64,000 bases of DNA from Kitasatospora gansuensis. GTDB lineage: Bacteria; Actinomycetota; Actinomycetes; Streptomycetales; Streptomycetaceae. The position numbers were made by a program, and so were the translations under genes. The notes below the pieces were generated by a model that saw nothing but the letters and a program-made list of their open reading frames with translations, searched no databases and was not told where the DNA came from. The stretch is from positions 3,286,001 through 3,350,000 of the forward strand of contig NZ_JACHJR010000001.1 in NCBI RefSeq assembly GCF_014203705.1, given 5' to 3'. This document shows positions 33,390 to 42,031 of this stretch, piece by piece (within the stretch, counting starts at the first letter, position 1; each line of letters opens with the position of its first letter).

Positions 33390-33938
33390 ATGCGTAGCCC
33401 GATGACCGGACCGATTGTGCTGGACCTGGCGGCCCTGGACCGGGCGGTGTACGGCGCGATCGCGATCACCCCGACGCCCTCGCTGGACGGCGCGATGCGG
33501 CGGCTCTCCCATGCCGCGAACCACTCGAAGATCTCCTTCGCGCTGGCCGGGCTGCTGGCCCTGCGTGGCGGGCCAGCCCGGCGGGCGGCGCTGCTCGGGG
33601 TGGCCGCGATCGGGGTCGCCTCGGCCGCGGCCAACCTGCTGGGCAAGAACCTGGTGCGGCGGGAGCGGCCGGACCGGCTCGGCGCGCTGGTGCCCGAAGC
33701 CCGGCACGTGCGGATGCCCACCTCGGCGTCGTTCCCCTCCGGGCACTCGGCCTCGGCCTTCGCCTTCGCCGTCGCGGTGGGGGCCGAACTGCCCAGGACC
33801 GCCGTGCCGTTGAGCCTGCTGGCGGCCACCGTGGCGTACTCACGGGTGCACACCGGCGTCCACTACCCGGGCGACGTGGTGGCCGGCGCACTGCTCGGCG
33901 TGGCCTCGGCGACGGCCGTCCGGATCACGTTGACCTGA
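33390..33938 (+). CDS. PAP2 superfamily phosphatase (short form)
   Basis: 182-residue membrane phosphatase with complete motifs: K86...RP94 (KNLVRRERP), PSGH 116-119, SRVHTGVHYPGD with catalytic His158. It is shorter than the PAP2 protein at 9.9 kb and lacks its tail. The ATG follows GAGGAAG-type purines. It is 40 bp after the lipid kinase gene on the same strand, very probably one operon. Its 3' end faces the phosphotransferase gene across a copy of the dispersed inverted-repeat element. Confidence 0.85.
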   Translation: MRSPMTGPIVLDLAALDRAVYGAIAITPTPSLDGAMRRLSHAANHSKISFALAGLLALRGGPARRAALLGVAAIGVASAAANLLGKNLVRRERPDRLGALVPEARHVRMPTSASFPSGHSASAFAFAVAVGAELPRTAVPLSLLAATVAYSRVHTGVHYPGDVVAGALLGVASATAVRITLT

Positions 33939-33968
33939 GTATTCGCAGCGGCGCAAGGTTGCACTATC

Positions 33969-34056
33969 CAGGGGCTCGGGGAACTGCGAAAGTGCCTGAC
34001 CAGCTACGCACGGATCACCTTTTACGAGGTCGGCGTCGCAGTTCCCCGAGCCCCTG
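33969..34056 (+). repeat. dispersed inverted-repeat element, copy 1 (internally deleted, 88 bp)
   Basis: Terminal inverted repeats 33969-33989 and 34036-34056 (21 bp; CAGGGGCTCGGGGAACTG and its complement inside). The conserved flank TTGCACTATC precedes it. Relative to the other copies, about 27 bp are missing between two ACTGCGA motifs, as expected from slippage between short direct repeats. It lies between convergent genes and supplies the last codons and TAA stop of the phosphotransferase gene. Confidence 0.88.
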
Positions 34057-35023
34057 ATGGCTGATGCCCGGAGCGCAGCAGGAGCCCCTCCAGGTAGTGC
34101 TCCAGGCGGTCGGTCAGCAGGGCCGGGGTGAGGTCGGTGCGGCCCAGCTCGCGCCAGGGGACGGCGACCTTCTCGGCATCCGGGGCGTAGGCGAGGGCGT
34201 CCAGCAGCCGCCAGTACAGCCGGGCGTCGCGGTTCGGGTCGAGCGTGCCGCCGGCGGCGGTGTAGCGGGCGGCGAACCGTAGGCCCTCGGCCGGGCCGTG
34301 CAGCAGTGCCAGTGCGGTGGAGCAGTGCGCCACGTCCAGGTCGGCCGGGCCCCAGGAGGTCTCCACCCAGTCGACCACCCCGCTGATCCGCAGGTCCTCG
34401 CCGGTCCCGCTGAACAGCACGTTGCCGGGGTGGAAGTCCCGGTGCAGGAAGGTGCCCCGGTACGGCGGCGGCTCACGGTCGATCAGCTGCACCGCGCGCT
34501 CCCAGAGCTCGGGCCGGCCGGTCTCCCGGGGCACCCGGACCCGCTCCGGGCCGGTCCAGGGCTGGTACGCGCGGGGGCGGGTGGTGACGTCGGTGCGGTG
34601 GATCGCCAGCAGCTGTCGGGCCATCAACTCGGCGCGGGGGACGGCCTCGTGGTCGTCCAGGCGCACCTGGCCGGGCAGCAGGGTCATCAGCAGGGACGGG
34701 TGGTCGCAGTGCGAACCGGTCGGGTCCACGGCGTGCAGCGCGGCAGCGGGCACCTCTGTGGGGCCGAGCAGGGTCAGCATCTCGGCCTCCCGGCCGAGCA
34801 GGGCCTCGGCGTGCTCCAGGAAGAACGGCTGGACGAAGGATCGCAGTACCAGATGGCCGGGCTCGCCGCCGGGCCGGTCGATCCGCAGCCGCCGCATCTC
34901 GGAGGTCCAGCCCCCGCGCAGCCGCTCCACCGCGCCGATCCGCTCCCCCGGCCCCAGGGTCGAGGTGACCCAGGCCCGGGTGGTGGACCAATCGTGATCG
35001 TGAACACGCTCTTCCTCGGCCAT
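34022..35023 (-). CDS. aminoglycoside phosphotransferase (APH)-family kinase
   Basis: 333-residue soluble small-molecule kinase fold. The catalytic loop HRDFHPGN is at 194-201 and the metal-binding DWVETSWGPADLD at 218-230; the N-lobe runs to about 115. ATG 35023 was chosen as the first in-frame start outside the divergent carboxyltransferase gene. The last dozen codons (HQPSGARGTATPTS) lie inside the dispersed repeat element, so the natural C-terminus has been replaced or extended by it. The family includes antibiotic, choline/homoserine and macrolide kinases; no substrate can be named. Its start is 57 bp from that of the divergent carboxyltransferase. Confidence 0.8.
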   Translation of the reverse strand: MAEEERVHDHDWSTTRAWVTSTLGPGERIGAVERLRGGWTSEMRRLRIDRPGGEPGHLVLRSFVQPFFLEHAEALLGREAEMLTLLGPTEVPAAALHAVDPTGSHCDHPSLLMTLLPGQVRLDDHEAVPRAELMARQLLAIHRTDVTTRPRAYQPWTGPERVRVPRETGRPELWERAVQLIDREPPPYRGTFLHRDFHPGNVLFSGTGEDLRISGVVDWVETSWGPADLDVAHCSTALALLHGPAEGLRFAARYTAAGGTLDPNRDARLYWRLLDALAYAPDAEKVAVPWRELGRTDLTPALLTDRLEHYLEGLLLRSGHQPSGARGTATPTS

Positions 35024-35080
35024 GGCGGCGACCCTATCGGGCAGGGTTAGCCCGATGACGGATCTTTCCGGGAGGGTGAG

Positions 35081-36532
35081 TTGACGGCGGATCGGATGAT
35101 CGAACTCCTGCTGGACGCGGGGAGTTTCAAGCGCTGGGACCAGCCGGTCCGGTACGACGGGGCGGACCCCTCGTACGCGGCGGCGCTGGCACGGGCCGGC
35201 GAGCGGACCGGCCTGGACGAGGCGGTGACCACCGGTCAGGGGCTGCTGGCGGGGCGGCCGGTGGCGGTGGTGGTGTCGGAGTTCGGCTTCCTGGGCGGCT
35301 CGATCGGGGTGGCCACGGCCGAGCGGATCACCAGGGCGGTGGAGCGGGCCACCGCCGAGCGGCTGCCGCTGCTGGCCCTGCCGGTCTCCGGTGGCACCCG
35401 GATGCAGGAGGGCACCGCGGCCTTCCTCTGCATGGTGCGGATCTCCGCCGCCGTGCTGGCCCATCAGGAGGCCGGGCTGCCGTACCTGACCTATCTGCGG
35501 AATCCCACCATGGGCGGGGTGTTCGCCTCCTGGGGCACCCTCGGGCACCTGGTGCTGGCGGAGCCGGGGGCCCGGCTCGGCTTCCTCGGCCCCCGGGCCC
35601 ACCAGGAGCTGCGCGGTGTGGAGTTGCCCGCCGAGGTCCAGCTCGCCGAGACCCTGGCCGGACGCGGCCTGATCGACGCGGTGGTCCCGCCCGAGCGGCT
35701 GGCCGAGGTGGTCGGCCGGGCGCTGGCGGTGCTGTCCGACCCGGCCGGACCGGCTCCCGAGCCCACCCCGGGGTACACCCCGGCACCGGCCGACGCCTGG
35801 GAGTCGGTCGGCCGCAGCCGCCTGCCGGGGCGGCCGGGGACGGACGCGGTGCTGGCGGCGGCGGACCCGGGCCGGGTGGAACTGGCCGCCCCGGACCGGG
35901 CGTTGGTGCGGGCGCTGGTCCGGTTCGGCGGGCAGCCCGCCGTCCTGGTCGGCCAACGTCCGGGCGCGGAGCGGCCGTTCACCGCCGCCGACCTGCGCGC
36001 CGTCCGGCGGACGGCGCGGATCGCCGAGCAGCTCGGACTGCCGCTGGTCACCCTGGTGGACACCACCGGGGCCGAACTCTCCGCGCAGGCCGAACTCGAC
36101 GGCCTGGCGGTGGAGATCGCCCGCTGCCTGAGCACCCTGGTGGCGCTCCGCACCCCCGTGCTCTCGGTGCTGCTCGGCCAGGGCTCGGGCGGCGGCGCGC
36201 TGGCGCTGCTGCCCGCCGATCTGGTGCTCGCGGCCGAACACGGCTGGCTGGCCCCACTGCCCCCCGAGGGCGCCTCGGCGATCATGCACCGGGACGGCGC
36301 GCACGCGCCCGAGCTGGCCCGGTCACAGGGGATCGGCGCCGCCGACCTGCGGACGGCCGGCCTGGTGGACCGGATCGTGCCCGAGCGGCCGGACGCCGCC
36401 GAGGAGCCGCTCGCCTTCGCCGGCCGGGTGGCCGAGGCGATCGGTGCCGCGCTGGGTGAGCTGACGGACCGTCCGGCCGAGCGGCGACACGCCGACCGGC
36501 AGCGGCGCAACCGACGGCTGGGTGGCGCCTGA
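35081..36532 (+). CDS. fused acetyl-CoA carboxylase carboxyltransferase (AccD-like + AccA-like)
   Basis: 483-residue carboxyltransferase with two crotonase-type halves: AccD-like residues about 1-235 (GGTRMQEGT at about 105-113, [12 protein letters not shown]) and AccA-like residues about 250-470 ([42 protein letters not shown]). The fusion matches a single-chain carboxyltransferase that would transfer CO2 from biotin to acetyl-CoA or a related acyl-CoA. It begins directly at [15 protein letters not shown] and so lacks the Cys4 zinc ribbon of bacterial AccD. The TTG start has GGAGG at 35071-35075, 5 nt upstream. No biotin carboxylase or BCCP gene is nearby, so partner subunits must be encoded elsewhere. 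Confidence 0.82.
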   Translation: MTADRMIELLLDAGSFKRWDQPVRYDGADPSYAAALARAGERTGLDEAVTTGQGLLAGRPVAVVVSEFGFLGGSIGVATAERITRAVERATAERLPLLALPVSGGTRMQEGTAAFLCMVRISAAVLAHQEAGLPYLTYLRNPTMGGVFASWGTLGHLVLAEPGARLGFLGPRAHQELRGVELPAEVQLAETLAGRGLIDAVVPPERLAEVVGRALAVLSDPAGPAPEPTPGYTPAPADAWESVGRSRLPGRPGTDAVLAAADPGRVELAAPDRALVRALVRFGGQPAVLVGQRPGAERPFTAADLRAVRRTARIAEQLGLPLVTLVDTTGAELSAQAELDGLAVEIARCLSTLVALRTPVLSVLLGQGSGGGALALLPADLVLAAEHGWLAPLPPEGASAIMHRDGAHAPELARSQGIGAADLRTAGLVDRIVPERPDAAEEPLAFAGRVAEAIGAALGELTDRPAERRHADRQRRNRRLGGA

Positions 36533-36540
36533 CGCTAATC

Positions 36541-36568
36541 TTGATCCTGATTTGTCCCTATTTAGATG
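36541..36568 (+). promoter_or_regulatory. possible promoter of the glycosyltransferase operon
   Basis: TTGATC (36541-36546), 16 nt, TAGATG (36563-36568), in an unusually AT-rich stretch. Transcription from it would begin about 10 nt before the TTG start codon, giving a nearly leaderless mRNA, which fits the lack of a Shine-Dalgarno there. Confidence 0.4.
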
Positions 36569-36585
36569 GATGATCAGATCAGATC

Positions 36586-38076
36586 TTGAGTCACGTCCGA
36601 GCACTCCTGCGCAGCGTCTGGCTTTGGCCCGCCCTGGCCATGCTGCTGGTCGGCCTGCTCCGGGCCACCGGCCCGGAGCTGTGGCGGGACGAGATCTCCA
36701 GCTGGAGCGCCGCCACCCGCGACCTGGGCCGGCTGTTCGGGATGCTGGCCAACGTCGACGCCAGCAACGGCGCCTACTACGTCCTGCTGCACTTCTGGAC
36801 CGAACTGTTCGGCGACTCGGTGCTCAGCCTCCGGCTGCCCTCCGCCCTGGCCATGGCCGGAGCGGCCGCCTGCACCGCGCTCACCGCGCGGCGGCTCTTC
36901 GGCAGCCGGACGGCCGGACTCGCCGCCGGGCTGCTGCTGGCCACCGTCCCGCTGGTCTCCCGGTTCGCCCAGGAGGTCCGCGCCTACGCCCTGGTGACCT
37001 GCGCGGTGGCAGCAGCCAGTTGGCTGCTGCTCCGCGCGCTGGAGCGGCCGACGGTGGGCCGCTGGGCCCTGTACGCGCTGGCGCTCGCGGTGGCCGGCTG
37101 CTGCCACCTGGTCTCGCTGAGCAGCCTGGCCGGCCAACTGGTCCTGGTACTCGCGCACGGCTGGGGCCACCGCCGGGAGCGCGGCGCCGCCCGGGTGCTC
37201 TGGCAGTTCCCGCTCGCCGTCCTGGCCGCGCTGCTCCCGACCGTCCCGGTGGCCGTCTACGGCGACCGGCAGTCGGCCCGTCAGCTCGGCTGGCTGCCCA
37301 CGCCCTCGGTGCACGACCTGCTCTACTTCTGGCACAACCTGCTCTACCCGCCCCGGGAGATGTACGCCTTCGCCGCGCTCGGCCTGCTCGCGCTGCTGCA
37401 CCCCCGGTTCACCCGGGGCGCGGTGCAGGCGCTGCTGCTGGGCGTCCTGCCGGTGCTGGTGGTCTGGCAGGCCTCGCAGGGCACCGCCTCGTACTTCACC
37501 GAGCGCTACCTGCTCTTCACGGTGCCCGCGCTGGCCGCACTGGCGGGCGGTGGCGTCGCCGCCGTGGCCGAGCTGCTCGGCCGTCTGACGACCCGTCCGC
37601 TGGCCCTGACCGCCGCGCTGGCGCTGATCGCGGTCCCGCTGGTGCTCGGGGCGCCCCGGCAACTGCAACAGCGCGCACTCCTCGCCCACGCCGACCGGGA
37701 CTACGCGGGCGCGGCCGCCCTGATAGCGGCGGGCTACCGGCCGGGCGACGGGATCGTCGCGACCGGCGGCGACCAGGCCTGGGCGATGGTCGGCCCCGGC
37801 ATCTCCTTCTACCTGCCGCGGTCGGTCCGCCCGGCCCCGATGTTCGTCGAGCGGGACGCCACCCGGGCCGACGACCTCTACGCCGTCCCCTGCCCGGTGG
37901 CCCAGCCCTGCGTCGGCCACGCACCCCGGACCTGGGTCGTTACGATCGGCACGGGCGAGAACCCCTACGAGGGCCTGCCGGGAGACCAGACCGAGGCCCT
38001 GCAGCACGCGTTCGTCCCCACCGCGATCCGGCGCCTGCCGGGTCTGACGGTGTCACTGCTGGTGAGAAAGGCATAG
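36586..38076 (+). CDS. GT39/ArnT-like integral membrane glycosyltransferase
   Basis: 496-residue protein with about 10-12 membrane helices and a soluble C-terminal part (about 385-490). WRDEISS at 33-39 carries the acidic pair that is catalytic in protein-mannosyltransferase/ArnT-type GT-C enzymes, which use polyprenyl-phosphate sugars. A [14 protein letters not shown] loop and [13 protein letters not shown] late in the membrane domain also fit. The TTG start at 36586 is preceded by no clear ribosome binding site. The next gene, 2 bp downstream, makes a polyprenyl-phosphate-mannose donor, so the two probably form a mannosylation pair for protein or lipoglycan on the outer face of the membrane. 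The acceptor is unknown. Confidence 0.78.
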   Translation: MSHVRALLRSVWLWPALAMLLVGLLRATGPELWRDEISSWSAATRDLGRLFGMLANVDASNGAYYVLLHFWTELFGDSVLSLRLPSALAMAGAAACTALTARRLFGSRTAGLAAGLLLATVPLVSRFAQEVRAYALVTCAVAAASWLLLRALERPTVGRWALYALALAVAGCCHLVSLSSLAGQLVLVLAHGWGHRRERGAARVLWQFPLAVLAALLPTVPVAVYGDRQSARQLGWLPTPSVHDLLYFWHNLLYPPREMYAFAALGLLALLHPRFTRGAVQALLLGVLPVLVVWQASQGTASYFTERYLLFTVPALAALAGGGVAAVAELLGRLTTRPLALTAALALIAVPLVLGAPRQLQQRALLAHADRDYAGAAALIAAGYRPGDGIVATGGDQAWAMVGPGISFYLPRSVRPAPMFVERDATRADDLYAVPCPVAQPCVGHAPRTWVVTIGTGENPYEGLPGDQTEALQHAFVPTAIRRLPGLTVSLLVRKA

Positions 38077-38078
38077 AC

Positions 38079-38840
38079 GTGACCACGGCCGACCAGGAGA
38101 CCCCCTTCGCCGATCTCGGCGGGGTGCTGGTGATCATTCCGACGTACAACGAGGCGGAGAACGTCGAGCGGATCACCGCCCGGGTCCGGGCGGCCGTTCC
38201 CGAGGCGCACATCCTGGTCGCCGACGACAACAGCCCCGACGGTACGGGCGACATCGCCGACAAGCTGGCGGGCGCCGACGACCACCTGCACGTGCTGCAC
38301 CGCAAGGGCAAGGAAGGGCTGGGCGCGGCCTACCTGGCGGGGTTCCGCTGGGGCCTCGACCGCGGGTACCAGGTGCTGGTGGAGATGGACGCGGACGGCT
38401 CCCACCGGCCGGAGGAACTGCCCCGGCTGCTCACCGCGCTGCGCACCGCCGACCTGGTGCTGGGGTCCCGCTGGGTGCCCGGTGGCGAAGTGGTGAACTG
38501 GCCGCGCTCGCGGCTGCTGCTCTCCCGGGGCGGCTCGCTGTACTCCCGGCTGATGCTGGACGTGCCGATCCGGGACGTGACGGGCGGCTACCGGGCGTTC
38601 CGGCGGGAGACGCTGGAAGGGCTCGGGATGGAGCACGTCGCCTCGGCCGGCTACTGCTTCCAGGTCGACCTGGCCTGGCGCACCGTCAAGGCCGGCTACA
38701 AGGTGGCGGAGGTGCCGATCACCTTCGTGGAGCGCGAGCTGGGCGCCTCGAAGATGAGCCGCAGCATCGTCGTGGAAGCCCTCTGGCGGGTCACCGCCTG
38801 GGGCGTCACCGCCCGGGTCGACAAGCTGCTGGGCAGGTAA
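38079..38840 (+). CDS. ppm1: polyprenol monophosphomannose synthase
   Basis: Family-2 glycosyltransferase of 253 residues that loads mannose from GDP-mannose onto polyprenyl phosphate at the inner face of the membrane. Motifs: [13 protein letters not shown] (18-30), [12 protein letters not shown] (D50), catalytic DADGSH at 104-109, and DVTGGYRAF. No membrane domain, as in the Ppm1 catalytic part of streptomycetes where the acyltransferase domain is separate. GTG 38079 starts 2 bp after the stop of the preceding gene; GAGAAAGG serves as ribosome binding site, so translation is likely coupled. Confidence 0.88.
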   Translation: MTTADQETPFADLGGVLVIIPTYNEAENVERITARVRAAVPEAHILVADDNSPDGTGDIADKLAGADDHLHVLHRKGKEGLGAAYLAGFRWGLDRGYQVLVEMDADGSHRPEELPRLLTALRTADLVLGSRWVPGGEVVNWPRSRLLLSRGGSLYSRLMLDVPIRDVTGGYRAFRRETLEGLGMEHVASAGYCFQVDLAWRTVKAGYKVAEVPITFVERELGASKMSRSIVVEALWRVTAWGVTARVDKLLGR

Positions 38841-38850
38841 CTGCCCGTCA

Positions 38851-38868
38851 GGCCCCGCGTGCGGGGCC
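38851..38868 (+). terminator. short hairpin after ppm1
   Basis: GGCCCCGC-GT-GCGGGGCC, an 8-bp perfect stem 10 bp past the stop; no T-run, so moderate confidence. Confidence 0.5.
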
Positions 38869-38917
38869 GCTGCTCCCGGGTGAGGATGGAGCCCCCAGGC
38901 CCACTCCGGAGGTTCGC

Positions 38918-39808
38918 GTGACAGAGTCGCTGACTCGGGCTCGGCAGGAGCCCGGCCGGTGGGCCCGCGTGAAGAGCAGGATCGCCGCCCTGACCACCAC
39001 CGCGAAGGGCGTGCCCGACCGGGTGCCGATCGTCGGCCGGGCCGTCGGGCAACTCGTCCGGGTCAACCTGCTGGACAGCGCGACCCGGCTGGCCGCCCAG
39101 GCCTTCCTCAGTGCCCTGCCCGCCCTCTTCGTGGTCGCCGTGTTCGCCCCGGCGGCCGTCCGGGAGAACGTGGTCAGCTCACTCCGGGACCAGCTCGGCA
39201 TCGAGGGCGAGGCCCAACAACAGGTCCAGCAACTGATGTCGGCCGGCCACGACGACGTGGCCCAGAGCTTCGGCCTGATCGGCGCCCTGGTCACCCTGCT
39301 CTCCGCGACCGCACTCAGCCGGGCCATGCAACGGGTCTGCGAACGCTGCTGGGAGCTGCCCAAGTCCGGTACCAGGGTGGCCGCCTGGCGTTGGCTCGCC
39401 TGGCTGGCGGTCTGGCTGGTCGTGCTGGTCTGCCAGGTCCCCGTACGCGACGGCTTCGGCGCCGGGGCCTGGCTGGGGCTGCCGCTCTTCATGCTGCTCG
39501 CCACCGCCCTCTGGTGGTGGACCCAGCACCTGCTGCTCGGCAACCGGGTCCGCTGGTACCCGCTGCTCCCCGGCGCCCTGCTCGCCGGCGCCGCCATGAC
39601 CGGCCTCGGCATCGCCGCCCAGGTCTACCTGCCCGGCGCCGTCTCCCGCAGCATCACCAAGTTCGGCCCGTACGGCGTGGTCTTCACCTCGCTGTCCTGG
39701 CTGATCGTGCTCTTCACCGCCGTCACCCTGGCCATCGCCCTGGGCCGCGTCGTAGCGGAAGAACCGCTCGTCGCCCGCCACCTCGAGGCGTGGGGCAAAC
39801 GGGACTGA
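38918..39808 (+). CDS. YihY/virulence factor BrkB family membrane protein
   Basis: 296-residue polytopic protein. The N-terminal region RVPIVGRAVGQLVRVNLLDSATRLAAQAFLSALP..., the paired helix ALVTLLSATALSRAMQRVCERCWELP, and the C-terminal KFGPYGVVFTSLSWLIVLFTAVTLAIALGRV match YihY/UPF0761 proteins (about six helices). Once misnamed ribonuclease BN; the real function is unknown. The GTG start has a perfect GGAGG at 38908-38912 with 5-nt spacing. The 3' end faces the carboxypeptidase gene across repeat copy 2. Confidence 0.82.
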   Translation: MTESLTRARQEPGRWARVKSRIAALTTTAKGVPDRVPIVGRAVGQLVRVNLLDSATRLAAQAFLSALPALFVVAVFAPAAVRENVVSSLRDQLGIEGEAQQQVQQLMSAGHDDVAQSFGLIGALVTLLSATALSRAMQRVCERCWELPKSGTRVAAWRWLAWLAVWLVVLVCQVPVRDGFGAGAWLGLPLFMLLATALWWWTQHLLLGNRVRWYPLLPGALLAGAAMTGLGIAAQVYLPGAVSRSITKFGPYGVVFTSLSWLIVLFTAVTLAIALGRVVAEEPLVARHLEAWGKRD

Positions 39809-39827
39809 AGGCACACGCATCGGCAGA

Positions 39828-39942
39828 CAGGGGCTCGGGGAACTGCGACGCCGACCTCAAAAAAGGTGATCCGTGCGTAGCGGGTCAGGCACTTTCGCAG
39901 TGACCCGCACGCCAGATCTCCTCGCAGTTCCCCGAGCCCCTG
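39828..39942 (-). repeat. dispersed inverted-repeat element, copy 2 (115 bp, inverted orientation)
   Basis: Terminal inverted repeats 39828-39848 and 39922-39942. The interior is the complement of copies 3 and 4; the TTGCACTGTC flank is on the right side. It sits wholly inside the gap between the convergent YihY-type and carboxypeptidase genes. Confidence 0.9.
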
Positions 39943-39965
39943 GACAGTGCAACCTTGGGCTCTGC

Positions 39966-41753
39966 CTACATGATGCGCAGAAGGCGCGACATGATCGACG
40001 GCGGCGCCAAGTCCGACTGCAGGGTCACCGGTACCTCGACCTTGCCCTCGCCCTCACCTGCCGCGATGGTCCCGACCGGGGTGCCCGCCTTGACGGTGTG
40101 GCCGAGCTGTTCGGCCTTCATGGTGAGCTGGGCGGTGATCCCGGACCAGCCCGCGACCGTCAGGTCCTTGGTGGCGACCACCGGCACCTGCCCGCCGAGC
40201 CCGTCGTCCACGTACCCGACGACCTGGCCCTGCTTGGCGAGGGTCTGGCCGGTCAGGCCGTCCTGTGCGGCGGTGATGATCTTCTGGCTGACCGTCTGGG
40301 CGGCCTTCAGCAGGTTGTCCACGCCGGCCGGCTGCCCCAGCGTGACGCCGAGGATCATCCGCTTGGTGCCGCCGATCTCCTTGACCGCCGCCCACATCAG
40401 GCAGGAGCCCGCGGGGGTGCTGGAGCCGGTCTTGATGCCGATCACGCCGTTCTTGGCGGAGAGCAGCCCGTTGGTGTTGTAGATCCGCTGGCCGTTGAAG
40501 GTCATGTCCGGGGTGGCGACCACCTGGCGGAACACGTCGTCCTGCATCACCTGTCCGGCCAGCTTGAGCTGGTCCTTGGCGGTGCTCTTGGTGTCGTTGT
40601 TGTACCCGGCCGGGTCCGCGTACGTGGTGTTGGTCATGCCGAGCGCCTTGGCCTCGTCGTTCATCTTCTTGACGAACTCCGCCTCGGAGCCGGAGTCCCA
40701 GCGGGCCAGCAGGCGGGCGACGTTGTTGGCCGAGGGCAGCATCAGCAGTTCGAGCGCCTCGAACTCGGAGAGCTTCTGACCCTCGGTGAGCTGCGCGCGG
40801 GACTCGTCCACGTTGCTGGACTCGGCGGCGGCCTGCTTGTCCACCGTGATGACCGGGCCGGGCTCGCCCTTCTTCAGCGGGTGCGCCCGGAGGATCAGGT
40901 GAGCGTTCATCACCTTGGTGACGCTGGCGATCGGTGCGGGGGTCTCCGGGCCCGAGCTGCCGAGGCTGCCGACCCCGACCACCTCGGCGGCGGCCTGGCC
41001 CTTGGCCGGCCAGGGCAGGGTGAGCGGGCTGCCGGTGAAGGTGTACGAGCCGGCCAGCGAGAGCTTGACCTTGGGGTCGGGCAGCGGGCGGAGCAGCTGG
41101 GCGGCCACGACCGCGCCGATCACCACGGCGACGAACAGGCTCCAGACGGTGACCCGCTTGACGCCCCGTCGGAACGGCGAGACCGGACGGGCGGAGAGGG
41201 CTGCCAGCACCTCCATCGCCTCGGAGGTGGTCTCGGGCATCGGCAGCGGGGCCGGCGGCTCCTCAGCCGGCAGGGCGGCGGGCTCGGGGACCGTCCAGAC
41301 CTGCACCGGCGGCTTCGCGAGCTTCACCGGCCCGGCCTCCGCCACGGCCTCGGGAGCCTCGGCCTCGACCTCGGCCACCTCCGCAACCTCGACCTCGGCC
41401 ACCTCCGCAGCCTCGACCTCGACCTCGGGCTCGACCTCGCTCCCAGCCACGTCCGCCTCGTCCTTGGCGTCCCGAACCGCGAGACGGGGATCGACCGCCC
41501 TGGGCTCCTCGACCGGCTCCGCCGACTCCGCCTCCGGCTTGTCCGGGCTGGTCACAGCCTCGGCCTCGGCCTCCTCGGGCAGCTTGAGCATGGTGGTCGC
41601 GTTGTCCACCGGCAGCCTCAGCATGGTGGTCCGGCTGTCCACATCACGGACCCTCAGCTGGACTGTGGAGCTCGATCCGGTCCCGGCCGAGTCGGCCGAC
41701 AGCTCCTCCTCGCCTTCCCCGTCGCGTCGCACCTTGTCGGGGGACTCGCCCAC
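39966..41753 (-). CDS. D-alanyl-D-alanine carboxypeptidase (class A PBP, SGNH-like N-tail excluded)
   Basis: Serine-type D,D-carboxypeptidase (peptidase S11, DacA/PBP5 type) that trims peptidoglycan pentapeptides outside the cell. The 595-residue protein has SxxK at Ser277-Lys280 (ASVTK), SxN at 341-343 (SANN) and KTG at 441-443 (GIKTGSS). One membrane anchor lies at about 201-219 (VWSLFVAVVIGAVVAAQLL). The ~200-residue cytosolic tail before it is unusual: an acidic Glu/Val/Ala repeat (106-141) and three short T-x-x-L motifs. GTG 41753 was chosen since GAGGAGG lies 9 nt upstream; a TTG at 41762 is too close to that site. Confidence 0.87.
   Translation of the reverse strand: MGESPDKVRRDGEGEEELSADSAGTGSSSTVQLRVRDVDSRTTMLRLPVDNATTMLKLPEEAEAEAVTSPDKPEAESAEPVEEPRAVDPRLAVRDAKDEADVAGSEVEPEVEVEAAEVAEVEVAEVAEVEAEAPEAVAEAGPVKLAKPPVQVWTVPEPAALPAEEPPAPLPMPETTSEAMEVLAALSARPVSPFRRGVKRVTVWSLFVAVVIGAVVAAQLLRPLPDPKVKLSLAGSYTFTGSPLTLPWPAKGQAAAEVVGVGSLGSSGPETPAPIASVTKVMNAHLILRAHPLKKGEPGPVITVDKQAAAESSNVDESRAQLTEGQKLSEFEALELLMLPSANNVARLLARWDSGSEAEFVKKMNDEAKALGMTNTTYADPAGYNNDTKSTAKDQLKLAGQVMQDDVFRQVVATPDMTFNGQRIYNTNGLLSAKNGVIGIKTGSSTPAGSCLMWAAVKEIGGTKRMILGVTLGQPAGVDNLLKAAQTVSQKIITAAQDGLTGQTLAKQGQVVGYVDDGLGGQVPVVATKDLTVAGWSGITAQLTMKAEQLGHTVKAGTPVGTIAAGEGEGKVEVPVTLQSDLAPPSIMSRLLRIM
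41331..41441 (-). repeat. low-complexity acidic repeat in the carboxypeptidase gene
   Basis: Imperfect tandem repeats of GACCTCGGCCACCTCCGCA-type units (plus-strand reading) encoding EVAEVEVAEVAEVEAE. In-frame length changes between strains are likely. Confidence 0.7.
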
Positions 41754-42031
41754 GTGATCCAACCTCCTCGTCCGCCGTACCGGCCGAACTCGATTTCCAT
41801 TCGCCGGTTAGCTGTCCAGTCTCCGGCACCGACGGCCGTAACGGCCGTCACACCCCGCCCGACCGGCCACTATTCGGCCGAACCGGCCTCCGTCGGGGCT
41901 CTCCCCGCCACAGACGCGGGGCCCGTAGGGGGCGGTTCCAGCCCCCACCGCTAGGTCACGATTCGGAGGCGTACTCGACAAGCCGCTGTGAGAGGCGTCA
42001 CTCTGTCATTCATCCACGCGGGGAGGCTTGG

